Assembly: GCA_022575985.1 (NCBI GenBank)
Contig: JAKSXM010000132.1
Span: 5,022,001-5,086,000 of the forward strand
Direction: 5' to 3'
From: Anagrus nilaparvatae
Taxonomy: Eukaryota > Arthropoda > Insecta > Hymenoptera > Mymaridae
Length of the DNA stretch: 64,000 bases
Position numbers and translations under genes: made by a program. Of this stretch, positions 30,881-42,036 are shown piece by piece (the stretch's first letter is position 1; every line of letters begins with the position of its first letter). The notes beneath the pieces are model-generated. The model saw only the letters and a list, made by a program, of their open reading frames with translations. It did no database searches and was not told the origin of the DNA.

Positions 30881-33800
30881 GTAAGTATAAATAAGCTTAT
30901 CGGGCTGGTCACGTTGGAATAAACTCGGGAAAAAATAGCATGTATATTAGATGGGGACTGTCCTCGAGAACCACATACTTAATACTAATAGCATTGGTGA
31001 CTTTACATACGAAATACTTTGTCGGTAATTCTTAGCTATTTTTACCCAAGTCTGAGATCGATGTTTTGAATTTAAAAATACCGATTGCACTGTGTTTGGA
31101 ATGTAAAAATATGATTACTGGCAAATTTTTAAGGCTCTAGGTGGCTTGGTTGCGATTTGGCAGCTGTTTTTCCGATTTTGATTGTTTTCGAATTTTCAGC
31201 CACCCGTTTTCTTTTTATTTTCTGGACGCCCTAAATAAGCCTAAAAAATATTTTCCCTATAAAGATGGGTATTAAAATTTCTCGCCCAATCCGAATCTGC
31301 CCATATTTTTTCGGAAAAACCTTAGGAAAAGCCGGAAAATTGGAAGAACTAAAAAAAACTTTCAAATACAAATTTCCCAAAAATCATCACTTTTTTTAAA
31401 ATTTTTTTATTTTTGTTATATATATTTTCCCATATATTTGATGTTGGTAAACTCTTTTTTTGTCACAATTGCCTTTTAAGTACTTAAAAATCAATTTTAG
31501 GCTCAAAAAAATGTTTTGAAAATTTTTCTTTTTCTGAATTTTCCGATTTTCTCGGTTTTCTTGATCGTAAATGCAAAACCTAACTTGATTTTCAGATTTC
31601 TCGAAAAATTTTACATTAAAAACCCTTCTGGGTAAAATTTTACAGACCTCTGTGACGCTGTAAAAAAAAAGAAAAACAAAGTAACATTTTAAAATCAAAC
31701 GAATAAACAGAATAGAGTGTGTCTTATTTTATTTTTTTTGCCTCATAAATTAACCAAAATACTTCTAATTATTCTACTTTTTTTATGTAAGTGTCACCTT
31801 TCAAATGTCGTAAACCGTGTATTTTTATCACTGATTCTCTCAGTTCTATAGTCAATTGATCTACTGGTAATTTTTTACCCTAAATGACCAATTTTTAAAT
31901 TTCTATAAACTGCTGCCAAAACTGTAATTTTTGACCTTATACTATCCATATTTTTGACGAAATTGAGTTTTATTGGCTTTAAAAATTTATAAGAGTATTG
32001 TGGAATAAGAGCCCATGCGATGTAGTGTAAACTTTTTACTAACTAAAAATTATTGCAAATGGACAGAACTGCTTATGTAAGGATGTCCACTGAGTCATAT
32101 GTTAAGACCCTTGGTGAACCTAATTTGCTTAGGCTGGTTACCTGAAAATCCTGAAAGTCCGGTATTTTAGCAGTTTCAAGACTTTTAGGCTTAAATATGC
32201 CGTCGATGTTATTTTTGCATTATTAATACTTGAATAATTTATGGTATCGACCCTTTACAAGAAAAATACTTTAAGGGGTGAAAACCAACCCCCAAATAAA
32301 TTAAAAAGGTTAATTGTTTATAAAAAAAAAAGTTAAAAATGCTCTAAAATGTATAAAAAAATAGCCATAACTCATTGCTGAAGAGATTTAAAAATAAATA
32401 TATGGTTAGAAAAACTTAATTTTAAAATGTGCTGCCCCAGTGGCGGGGTGAGCATCCTTAAGTGCCTGAAATTTGCTTAATTAAGGTGGCTCACGGTTTT
32501 AGGTCCGTATATATTTTAGCTCGTATTTTAGTGTGACATCAGAGGGGGGCATAACTAATTAATTAAATTTTATTATTTATTTTATAGATATGTGAATATT
32601 TAGAAGTTATTATGAATAATAATGCATTTTCTTATATAACGAGGATGGTGTAAACCAAAATTTTCAAAATACAAAACATTTTATTGAAAGGGGCCCGCGA
32701 CTAAAATTATGTGTTTATAATTTGATCGGCAACTATTGTATTTTTTTCTTGTAAAAGTTTCTATTTTTGTTAAATAACACGTTTATACAATTTTATCTAA
32801 AAAGATTCGTTATTGAATTAGTACGAAGTAAAACAATATTATCAACTCCCATAAGAACGCGTGCTAACTTTAAAAATTTTCAGTTGCTTATTTCTTTCTT
32901 AATTAATCGGGAACCTGGGTATTGTTTAGGGTCAATGGATTTGTTTTTTAATTATCTTCATCTTCAGTGAATTTTAGTTCATATTATTCGTTTTTTATAA
33001 ACTGCGTGAGCCATCTTAACTAATCTTCGCATGCTTCTGCTTTCAATCGCAATCTTCACTTGCAAATACGTACAACTGCATTTTCGGTAAAAGTCTACAT
33101 TTTGTTCTTTAATTAACAAATATCTATAATTTTAAATTACTGTTAAAATAATATTTTTTAATTATAGATGTGAAACAAATAATGGATAGAAGCAATCGAA
33201 TTTTAAATAATGAAAACCTCATTGATTACGCTTCATCTATTAAAATTGCAGCATTTGAAGCACCTTTAAGTCACGCAAACAGAATATGGTTATTAAAAGT
33301 TGCAAGAATCGTTCTAGATAGATACTTAACAGTAGCTCAGGATATCATGTCAAATAAAAATGGTAAAAGCATAGATGAATCGATTTTTTCAAATATTCAT
33401 AATGCATTATACAAAACTGATTATGTTGGAAAAATTATTAAGAAATATAAAAGTTACTTCAAAGAAACAAAAAAAAATTGTTATCTTCAGCGAAAGTTTA
33501 AACTTTTAATGCACACTATTAAAAGATTTTCAAGGGATATACAATTAAGTGACTTAAATGAACCAGAGTTTGACATTGAAGGTAAAATTTTTTATTTTTA
33601 TATGCAATAAATCCATTCTTATCGAAAGTTATTAAACACAATTTTAGTTAATAAATGGAAAAAAGTATGAGCCTATGCTTTATTTTTTCAGTTTTAGCCT
33701 CTAAGAGTGACCGTAAAATCCGCCCCTTTTTCAACCTATAGTTAATTTTCTGCAGAAGGATACGAAATTTTTTTCGAAATAATCTTTGTTATTCATGTTT

Positions 33801-36800
33801 TTTTTAAATTTATTGTTTTTGTACCATAAAATTGATTTGGAAAATTTCGCCTGATTATTTATATATAATTATGAATTATGAATTTCTCCAAAGGCATATT
33901 CTCCGCTAGACAATTTTTCGAGGACGGAAAATATTTTAATGAGTAAAATTATTTTTTAATAAATATTTTTCAATAAATTATAAAATATATGTCCGGATCC
34001 TTTTTTGAAAAAAATCTTTGTTTTTTAACCTATCAACTTCCGGTTTTTGAAAAAAAAATTTAAAATCCCTCCCTTTTTTGCCTTACGTAGTTTATGAACG
34101 ATAATAAACGGAATCAGCGATGTTTCTTCAACATATAATAAATTATTTTCTACGATAATGCCAACCTATAAGATGTACTGCTGATACAATGACAAAGATC
34201 GTCATCCCCCTTTTTGAATACTTTTAGAAATTAATTTATAGTATGGGTTAATTCATAAAATTTTTTAATAGTTATTATTATTATTAAAATGAAATATTTT
34301 TCAATACAGATTTTGAATTCCGAATGATGGAAGATGAAGCAAAAGACAAGGCTGAAAAAGCTCAGAACAATGAAAAAGTAGAAACAAGTGAAGGCAAAAT
34401 TTACACAGGTAAAGTCCAAAAAGTAAATCTTTGACACTTTTTATCCTTTATAGGTCTATGAAATTTTCTAACGGGTATTTACAGTTTTTGGGTTGCTAAA
34501 TACGAATATGATCACGTTTATGCCGAAAATGGTTCGATTGTCCGCATTGGAATTTTTGAGTAATGTTTTTCGTGTTTTTTTATTTTTTTTCATCATTAAA
34601 CTTATGATTTGGGGTCACTGAATACAAATGTAAAATACGTTTTTACGTGATACAATTCAGTTACCCATATTAACAAATTTTAAGTATAGCTTTTGAGATT
34701 TTCTTTAGTGAGTGACTGGGGCATTTTAAAAATGAATGTCATATTCGTATTTAAAGATCTAAAAAACGCATATATCCAGTGGAAAATTCGATTGAACCTG
34801 TAAGAATAAAAAATATGCTTATAGTTTTTGAAAAATACTATACACTTTTTTAAAATCTAAAATCTATAAACTACCTCAAAACAATATTTTAATTTTTTAT
34901 ATTTATTTAATTTGTTTTTTAGATTTTTTAAATTCAGTTAAAAAAAGCAATAAAAATAAAACTAAGATTGAAAAAAAAGAAGATAATGTAGAAATAGATA
35001 AGTTGTCACGTAAGTAATTCATTTTGTAAATCTCTGCAGATATTATCTGCATATCTGATTTACAATTTATCTTACTACCTAAAAACTCATGATCCCCTCT
35101 CTCGTGAATTTTCTCATCGAATTATTCATGTTTTGATTAGTCGCGCTGATTTTTTCATTGGCGTGATTTATATCAGAAGTTCTGCGGTCACGTACGCCTA
35201 CGCGTTATTTAATTTTTATTAGTTTTTAAAATAACTACTAAATTATTGTTTATTTGTAATTATAACATATTCAAAAAAAAAAATAAAATTAGCAATAAAA
35301 TAATTTTCTTATTTTATTCTACATTCTACTCAAAATTTCGTCATCGATTTTATCTAATTAATCGATTCATTTAAGCTGTGCAGTATTTGCGCTGTATAAA
35401 AATTTCTTAGACAATCTTAAGGTCTTTTGATGGTTAAACAATTTTTTTTATCGCATTCTAAATTATCGACACTACATACATAGGTGAAATCATTTATGTA
35501 TTAGTATAATTTCAGGTTATATACATACTTATTATTTATTTATTTAAAATTAGAGTCAGTCTATAAGGTGGGGAAAATAAATTTGAAATTTAATCTTCGA
35601 TCATTTATTTATCATTTCCTGCTAATCTTAATCTCCTGTGTCATCATTTTTATATTCTTTCAAAGCTCCAAAGTATTGCTCCCATAAGATCAATGTTAAA
35701 GCTCGGATTTTAATGCTATAAGAGGAGTAAAATAAAGTTTATTTAAGTTTTAAAATGTTTAAATTTTAATAATTTTACTATTTCATTAAGCTCTGTCACA
35801 GCGGCGGATCCAGAAATTTTCTCAGCGAGAGGCGAGTCCAGTAAAAATTTTCGAGTTTTTATTAAATCTTATTAAAAAACATGTACATTTTTGGTTCCTA
35901 AGAGGGGGCGAATGCCTCTTTCGCCCCCCGCTGGACCCAGCGCTGCTCTGTCATCATTTTTTTGTAAAAATAATTATAAATCCGATATCTAAATAAGATC
36001 CGATATCTAAATAATCCGATATAAAAATAATTATAAGTCCGACTCCCTGAATTCAGGGAGTTGAACTCTCTGATTTAGGGAGTCGGACTACGTGGTTATT
36101 TTTGTTAGTGAGATGCGGTATTAAAAACTTTTTTCTTGAGATAAATTTTGAAAATAAAAATAATAATAGATTTTATTATGAATTAAGCCACAGTTTTATT
36201 GTAATTAAACATGCAATATGATCTGAGGGGATTAGCGCGCTGCAGCGCGCCAGGGGACTTACCCCCTAGTTAGTATAAAATATTAAGTTTTAATTTTAAT
36301 TTAAAATAGATAAATAAAAAACTATTTTAATTTGTTTTTATTATGAGGAATCAAAGTAGTTTCTGAACGTTATTAATTTTCCTAAATAAAAGTAGATTTT
36401 TAACTAAGGGAGCACAAAAAAAGAATCGCACGTTAATTAGGATCCAAGGTGGGGCAGATTAAATTGCGATCTGTTTTTGCTTCCGTAGATAAAAAGCAAT
36501 TTTTCTTCATAAGTGGGGAGAAAGCGCGTTTTTTTTTAACCCCTGCTAGTAAAAAAATATATTATCTGGTCTATTAAAACCCGTGAAATAAACTTATAAA
36601 TCTCTGATCTTTAAAAGCATTTCTTAAATATATAGGTACCTGTATTAATTTTAAAATAATTTTTAGTTTTATAATTTTTAATGTTCTTAACCAACATAAA
36701 CTATTTTGCAGCTGCCAGAAAAAAAATAAAAATTGATAGTGAATCAAATGTTAACCCAGAAACTGAACCAGAAACAAATCGAGTAGATTCTGACACTAAG

Positions 36801-39800
36801 GTTTATTCCGTTGAAAAAACAGGTAAATATATGTTGCTTTAAAAAAATCAATCATAAAAGTAAATATTTGTTTAATTTTCAAGCAATTTAAATTAATTTT
36901 GGCAGAGCAATCTCTGCGCCAGGATTGAGTCCGCCCCTTCTCTACTTTAAAAAAAAACAGCGTTGTTAAACGGCGATTTATAAAATCAAATTAAAACTTT
37001 AGGTCTGGCTTCAATTGAAAATAAGTAAAAATTTTGCATAAAATATAATAATTAACATAAAAAACCATTTTATAATTAAAATAACTATTTATATATTGTT
37101 TAAGTTTTCAATTCATGCCAGATCTAAAGTTATAAAAATCACCGTTTTACAACGCCAATTTTTTTTAAAAGTGGGGCCGGGAAGGGACGGACTCAAAAGA
37201 ATTTGAAAATTTTATCAATTTTTTATTAATTTGAAAATTATTAGCTTAAATTATCTCAAAAATTAATCTAACTAATAAGATCAAAAATTAAACTAAAATA
37301 ACATTATAATTTAAAAAAAAAGCAAAAATTCAAAATGATCCGGGAACATTAATTTGGTGTGAAAAACCCATTAGATTACCTTTTCAACCTTTTCATGAAC
37401 ACTTAAAAATTAAGTGAAAGTTATTTTCTAAGTCAGATGATTTTAAAATTTAGTCCAGGTGCCATCTAATTTTAATGTATTCAAAAATATTGAATGTATG
37501 GAAGTGGATCTAATGTATTTTTGGTCACTAAAAAAGATTTTGAAGGTTTTAGCAATTTCCCGTGAGGTCAGTTTCGAGTGATTAATGCTATATCACCCAA
37601 AATAACCTACAAATTTATTAAAAATACAAATTCTTGAAAAATATTGCTGATATTGAGTCATTTTTGGATACGCCCTCAGATTTTCGGAGTCGCTGGTCGC
37701 TGTTAACTGTTATAATTATGTGTACGTCATTTAATCCTGATAAATGATTTCAAAAACCTAAGAGGCAATAAAAAATTGATTTAATTCAGATTTGGTTCTT
37801 TACAAAAATTTTTCTTATTTTAGACAAAATTGCGTTAATTATTCAAAACTGGCCATCTGAAAATGGATAAAACCTTGAAAATTCTTGTTTGTGGTCAAAA
37901 ATACATAAGGTGTTCTGAGATGAATCCATTTCCGTCCATTAAAAATTTTTGGATACATTTAACATTGCTGGATCCTTGACTAACTAAAATTTGATCATAT
38001 TTATTTACATATATGTTTTTCTTTACATAGATGCATCAACTCAAACCAAAACTAGGCATTTGTCAACTGAGAAAGTAAAAAAAATAGGTAATTGTAATTT
38101 TGTTTAAATTACTTTAAGGTAATAATCTTATAAAAGTTCTAAACATATACTTTTATTCCTTTCCATAGACGTGTCACTACAAGCAGAACCATTAAATATT
38201 TCGCAAACCACAAATTCTATGGAAAAAGGTAAATACTATATTAATTAATTTGAAACTACGAAAACTGAACTCCTGCATACTTTTTCAACTTCTCGCCTTT
38301 AAATAAACCCTTAAATCTCGCCTTTAAATCTGACCCATCTCCAGAAAAGTAGACAATAGTCCAAATCGAGCGTAAATTACGATGGTAAACTGTTATTTAG
38401 GGCGTTCTTTTTTATGGCCAAGAGCTGTTAACCATTTTTATTTGACAAGAAAAACTATATTATCAAAGCTCCCCGATTATGCGCTGCAAGCAGCTAAAAT
38501 TTAATTATTGAGTCTTTCAAGCTTTTATTTTAATTTTTTAGTTAATAAAACACAAAATTTTTGATTTCAATTCAAATCTTTTATTATAAAATAAAACAAA
38601 TATGTCTAAAAATTAGCCCGGACTCAGACAATCAATACAAACATGTTATGCGGAGCTTTATAGGACAAGTCCACTTTAGACCAGCAAGCGTTGTATAACA
38701 GTCCAGTTTACTACGACTTTGATTTTTGTCGAATTTTTGTTAAGTGGCCGGTTTGAAACAATTAATTTTGATGTTAATATAAAAATTTGAATTTTATTTC
38801 ATCCACTCCGTAATTTAATTCTGCATCGATTAAAAAAAGAAATTAGTAAATTTTATAACAGTTCTTCAAAGAGGGACCATTGTGTTAGGTCAAAATTTGA
38901 TTTTCTATTTTTTGGCATATAAGCACGTTTTGGGACCCCAGGAAGCTAAAAAACCTGTTTTTAAAAAAAGTCTGTATGTGTGTGTGTGTACGTTTGTATG
39001 TAATCGGTGATATTTCACAAATATTATGGAATTAAGACCTAATTTTTTTTTCAAAAATTTTTTCACCAAAAAAGCTCGAGGTACTTTTTTTTTTTTTTGA
39101 TTTGGATGTAATACCTCATTTATTTCCATGAAACTACTTATATTTGAAAGTATAGTTTTCAAATGATATCTCGAATCGGATACTTAATTTTCTGTAAATT
39201 TTTTTTCTAAAATTTTTTTCACAAAATAATACAAAAAATACCAATTTTTTTTTTCTTTTTGGACTTAGTACCTAATTTATTTTCATGGAAGTACTAGTTT
39301 TAAGAACCTTGTTTATTGTTATTTTTTGGATCTGATACTTAATTTTTTCAAAATTTTTCATTTTCATGAAAGTACTTATACTTGAAAGTATGGTTTTTAC
39401 TCGATATCTTGAATCTGATAATTAATTTTTTGAAAATTTTTTTCTTCAAAATCTTCGTTACAAAAAAATACATAAAACATCAAATTTATGTTTCGTATTG
39501 GACATATCTAATTTATTTTAATGAGAGTACAAATTTTAGAAATTTAGTTTATAGTTATTTTTTGTATCCGTTCACAATTTTTTTTTTTATTTTCATATAA
39601 ATTATAACACACAAGAATGATGGAAATCTTGCCTCTTTTTGACTTCCTCGGATTATTTTGTTCGTTGCTATGTTTATTTATGTATGCAGCTTAATGAAAT
39701 TATAAACAATAATAAACAGCCTAAAAATATTAAATGGTTAAGTTTGCATTTTAAAATTAAGATTTAAAAGTTATATTGGCATTTTTTAAAGAATCAAACA

Positions 39801-41290
39801 ATTTATATATAGAATTAAATAATTTATTATTTTGTGATTAATAGAAATAATATAAATAATGTTAAAATCTTCAAGCAATTAATGTGGTTATTTTTTTTAT
39901 TACAAAATATTATTATTATTATTATTATTATCATTGTTGCGGAAGATTGGTCAAATGCAAGAAGTACACTGAGAAAATAAATTATAAGAAATTATTATAA
40001 ATTCTGTTAAAACTCCTATCTTTTTATAATAATTGAGCACTATGTTTCGTTTTCTGGTAGAAAATCGTGAATATTTGTAATTTTCGCATCGTTGCCAACC
40101 ATTTCTTTGACAAAACAAAAAAATCATGTTACTCAATATTTTAATTATTAAGGGATAAAAATTTTTGAAATAATAACAGCCTTTACGAGCAAATTTTATT
40201 AAGGGATAATTATATATTCTAATAAAATTTTACAAAAAAATAATGAAATTAGCTTTTTTTATATTTATCTCTTTTTAATTATGCAAAAATGATTTAAAAT
40301 CCATTAACGCCGGCGCGATCAATCCATGGACGCTAGAATTTTTACTTTAATAACAAAATGATCTTAATGGTCTACTTTACCTAGTAAAAAAGAAAAATGT
40401 ATGTATAATTGCATGGTTGTAATCAATAATATTTATTGCATATTGAAGTTTAAAGACCATTGTTTGAGGAACCTTTAGTGCCAGCTAGTTGGCAGGGTAT
40501 TTTTTTAATCGACACAGAATTTAATTATTGAATGGAGGAAATATAATTTAAATTTTTATATTAACAACAAAATTAATTATTTAAAAAAACTAATGTCGGT
40601 AACATTTCTACTTTACCAACCCGTTATTTCATTAATTTTAACCCTTATATAACACATTGAAAATATTTTTATTTTGAGCTAAGGACAGTTTTTACTAAAA
40701 TAAAACTTTTTTAAATACGTTTATATTTAATTTAATGACGAAAATTATTTGTAGGTCAAAATAAAGAATTTTCTTGCTTATATATGAATTTAAATAAACT
40801 TTACACGGATGGAAAACACACTGACCTGGTATTGCTAACAAGAGACAAGAAGATTCGCGTACACAAATGTGTTTTAGCTGCTCACAGTGACATACTTTCC
40901 GATATGCTTGAAAACGATGCTAAGTTCATTGATATGTCAAAAGAAGAACCAGAAGCCGTTGAGTCGATGTTGGAATTTATGTATAAAAATCAAGTTGACA
41001 ATCTCGATAGAATAAGCATTCATTTGTTTAACATAGCTTGCGAATACAACATCAGGGAATTGATAGAACTTTGTGAAAAAAAATTACACCAAGAAGTCAA
41101 CATTGAAAATGCATCTGATATTTTCATTTTAGCTGCTAAAAGTAAAAACGAAAAATTAAAAAAAGAAGTAATCAAGTTTATAATATTAAATAGAAAAAAA
41201 GTCGTTAAAACGGATGGTTTTAGAAATATGCAAATTAAACATCCAGATCTGTTAGCAGAATTATTTTGTTATGAAGCAAATGATTTTTGA
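30505..41290 (+). CDS. P3: SPOP-like BTB/BACK gene with the full 8-exon set
   Basis: The predicted coding join is 30505-30880, 33168-33581, 34310-34408, 34923-35009, 36712-36822, 38031-38087, 38169-38228 and 40755-41290, giving 1740 nt and about 579 residues. This is the most complete copy and the reference for the others. Every intron is phase 1 with GT..AG ends. Layout: N-terminal unknown region (residues about 1-263), charged linker with ARKKIKID (about 264-402), then BTB+BACK (about 403-579). No MATH domain, no signal peptide and no membrane segment are seen. In the family, such proteins act as Cul3 E3 adaptors in nucleus or cytosol. Here that is inference, since the MATH receptor is replaced and the BTB loop is shortened. 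Confidence 0.75.
30881..32484. other. P3 intron 1, 5' part
   Basis: It contains an empty site for the P2 Transib-like insertion (near 31005), a dispersed repeat also seen in P2 and P4 (31740-31990), and a block shared with P4 intron 1 (AAAGTCCGGTATTTTA near 32157 and 47697). No gene is present. Confidence 0.5.
32485..33015. mobile_element. TTAA element, GGTGGCTCACG ends
   Basis: The 531-bp unit starts GGTGGCTCACGGTTT and ends with the inverse AAACTGCGTGAGCCATC, with TTAA on both sides (32481-32484, 33016-33019). P4 (52925-52945) has the intron without it. It is non-coding; an apparent 67-codon ORF inside has no homolog in the window. Confidence 0.7.
33168..33581 (+). CDS. P3 exon 2
   Basis: It has 138 codons, acceptor TTTTAATTATAG, donor GGTAAA. 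Blocks: MDRSNRILNNENLIDYASS, AAFEAPLSHANRIWLLKVAR, SIFSNIHNALYKTDYVGK, and tail IQLSDLNEPEFDIE. It is very close to P4 exon 2 through the first half, then diverges between residues about 95 and 115. Confidence 0.75.
33582..34309. other. P3 intron 2
   Basis: It shows the compact intron 2 state with no insertion where P2 carries 18765-19440. It ends in TTTTTCAATACAG. No gene. Confidence 0.5.
34310..34408 (+). CDS. P3 exon 3
   Basis: It has 33 codons: DFEFRMMEDEAKDKAEKAQN, then NEKVETSEGKIYT; donor GTAAAG; phase 1 to 1. Charged linker. Confidence 0.67.
34409..34922. other. P3 intron 3
   Basis: Co-linear with P1 intron 3 (6056-6555) and P4 58805-59316; a conserved intron without insertions. Confidence 0.5.
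34923..35009 (+). CDS. P3 exon 4
   Basis: It has 29 codons: DFLNSVKKSNKNKTKIEKKE, then DNVEIDKLS, between TTTTTTAG and GTAAGT. It is one codon shorter than in P1 and P4. Lys-rich linker. Confidence 0.66.
35030..36265. mobile_element. Composite insertion in P3 intron 4
   Basis: Sequence absent from P1, P2 and P4 begins after ATTTTGTAAATC and ends before TTAGTATAAAATATTAAG. It contains a relative of the TTAA elements (about 35570-35965; GTGTCATCATTTTTATAT, CTCCCATAAGATCAATGTTA), a nested hAT MITE, a hairpin with GTCCGACTCCCTGAAT (36037-36086) and a GC palindrome GCGCGCTGCAGCGCGC (36236-36251). Confidence 0.55.
35799..35945. mobile_element. hAT-type MITE, TSD CTCTGTCA
   Basis: The 147-bp unit starts CAGCGGCGGATCCAGAAA and ends with the inverse CTGGACCCAGCGCTG. 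The 8-bp direct repeat CTCTGTCA flanks it exactly (35791-35798, 35946-35953). CAGNG-type ends and an 8-bp duplication are hallmarks of hAT. It is non-coding and nested in the TTAA-element relative. Confidence 0.88.
36712..36822 (+). CDS. P3 exon 5
   Basis: It has 37 codons: ARKKIKIDSESNVNPETEPE, then TNRVDSDTKVYSVEKT; acceptor TATTTTGCAG, donor GTAAAT. A basic patch then acidic/Thr-Ser linker; the basic patch could be a nuclear signal. Confidence 0.66.
36925..37196. mobile_element. Foldback MITE in P3 intron 5
   Basis: TTGAGTCCGCCCCTTC faces GAAGGGACGGACTCAA, with long inner arms (AACTTTAGGTCTGGCTTCAA against the facing copy near 37110). A related single arm is near 60540 in P4. No clean target duplication was found. 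Confidence 0.6.
37450..37985. repeat. Old remnant of the AGTCAAGG foldback family, P3
   Basis: It opens AGTCCAGGTGCCATCTAATT and closes AACATTGCTGGATCCTTGAC, matching the ends of 3825-4981, with worn inverted arms. It is co-linear with the P2 and P4 copies. Confidence 0.6.
38031..38087 (+). CDS. P3 exon 6
   Basis: DASTQTKTRHLSTEKVKKI; 19 codons, phase 1 to 1, acceptor TTTACATAG, donor GTAATT. Confidence 0.64.
38169..38228 (+). CDS. P3 exon 7
   Basis: DVSLQAEPLNISQTTNSMEK; 20 codons, phase 1 to 1, acceptor TTCCATAG, donor GTAAAT. Confidence 0.64.
38644..38700. repeat. Conserved last-intron inverted motif, P3 copy (one arm mutated)
   Basis: TGTTATGC (38644-38651) faces GTATAACA (38693-38700), where the other genes have GCATAACA. 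The enclosed GACAAGTCCACTTTAGACC segment is shortened. Confidence 0.5.
38745..40615. mobile_element. Nested foldback in P3 intron 7
   Basis: The outer inverted pair (AACAATTAATTTTGATGTTA near 38757 against the facing copy near 40565) encloses a decayed copy of the giant-foldback family: GACCATTGTGTTAGG near 38875, a short TG tract, and closing AGTGCCAGCTAGTTGGCAGG near 40480. A (TTA)n tract lies at 39907-39933. The P0 last intron lacks it. Confidence 0.6.
40755..41290 (+). CDS. P3 exon 8: BTB/BACK
   Basis: It encodes 177 residues, acceptor TTATTTGTAG, stop TGA 41288-41290. BTB core HTDLVLLTRDKKIRVHKCVL, strand-helix part FIDMSKEEPEAVESMLEFMY, BACK-like region NIENASDIFILAAKSKNEKL, tail KHPDLLAELFCYEANDF. 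The 3' hexamer AATACA is at 41320-41325. Confidence 0.9.
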
Positions 41291-42036
41291 TTGTTACGCA
41301 AATTTACAAATATTTAAGAAATACAATTTAATTATAAATACATTCTTTATTTGCTTTATTTTTTTTTAATTAAACGTTTTTAAAATTTTATTTTAAAGAA
41401 TTAAATTAAGTTTTAAATATTTTTGAATAAGTTTCCTAACACAAGATGCCTATGTCAATTTAATTCTCGACGATAATTAACTATTTGCTTTGTAAACAGC
41501 AAAAATGGATGATTATGCCATGGTTTGAGAAGAAAGGACGCGAGGTGTGTAACTGACGAGGTAAGGGGGTGGATTTTTAGCACAAAATCAAAAACGAATA
41601 TATTGGGCTAAAATTGTCATCTAGTATTTTGAAAACAGAACATTTAAAAGAAATTTTTTTTTGGATGGGTGGGGCTAAAGCCCTCTTCCTGGCTATGTCC
41701 CTCATGGACACTAGATAAAAGAACCCCAAGCATAATATGATTTCAGATTATAAAATTGAAGAAAATTTTAAATGAATATTAAAAATTGTATTTTTGCCTT
41801 AGATAAAAAATTTTTAGTGCATGAGGTTTGAAATTTAATTTTTTACGGTTATTTAATTAAACAATGCCGATATTAATTATTGAGGCTGAATAATTGAGCC
41901 AGACCCAATTTTTCAGACCCTATTTTGCATGTATAAAAATTTGATTTAGCCCTTATTTTTAACACGGTGCTTGTGGTCCTTTTATCAAATGTCCATGATG
42001 TCCCTGCTCAAAACTTTATAATGAGCTCAAACTTTT
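41291..42036. other. Intergenic spacer P3-P4, 5' part
   Basis: It holds the P3 3' end, an empty TTAA site near 41390, the conserved spacer block (41430-41575), then the small 8-bp-TSD element and the LINE insertion site. No host gene. Confidence 0.5.
41703..41997. mobile_element. MITE with CATGGACA ends, TSD ATGTCCCT
   Basis: The 295-bp element starts CATGGACACTAGATAAAAG and ends with the inverse CTTTTATCAAATGTCCATG. The 8-bp duplication ATGTCCCT lies at 41695-41702 and 41998-42005. Eight-bp duplications occur in hAT and P superfamilies; the CATG ends favour P-like, but this is unproven. Confidence 0.82.

Noticed and set aside
32767..32970. 67-codon ORF
   Set aside because: Within the TTAA element 32485-33015, no transposase motif.
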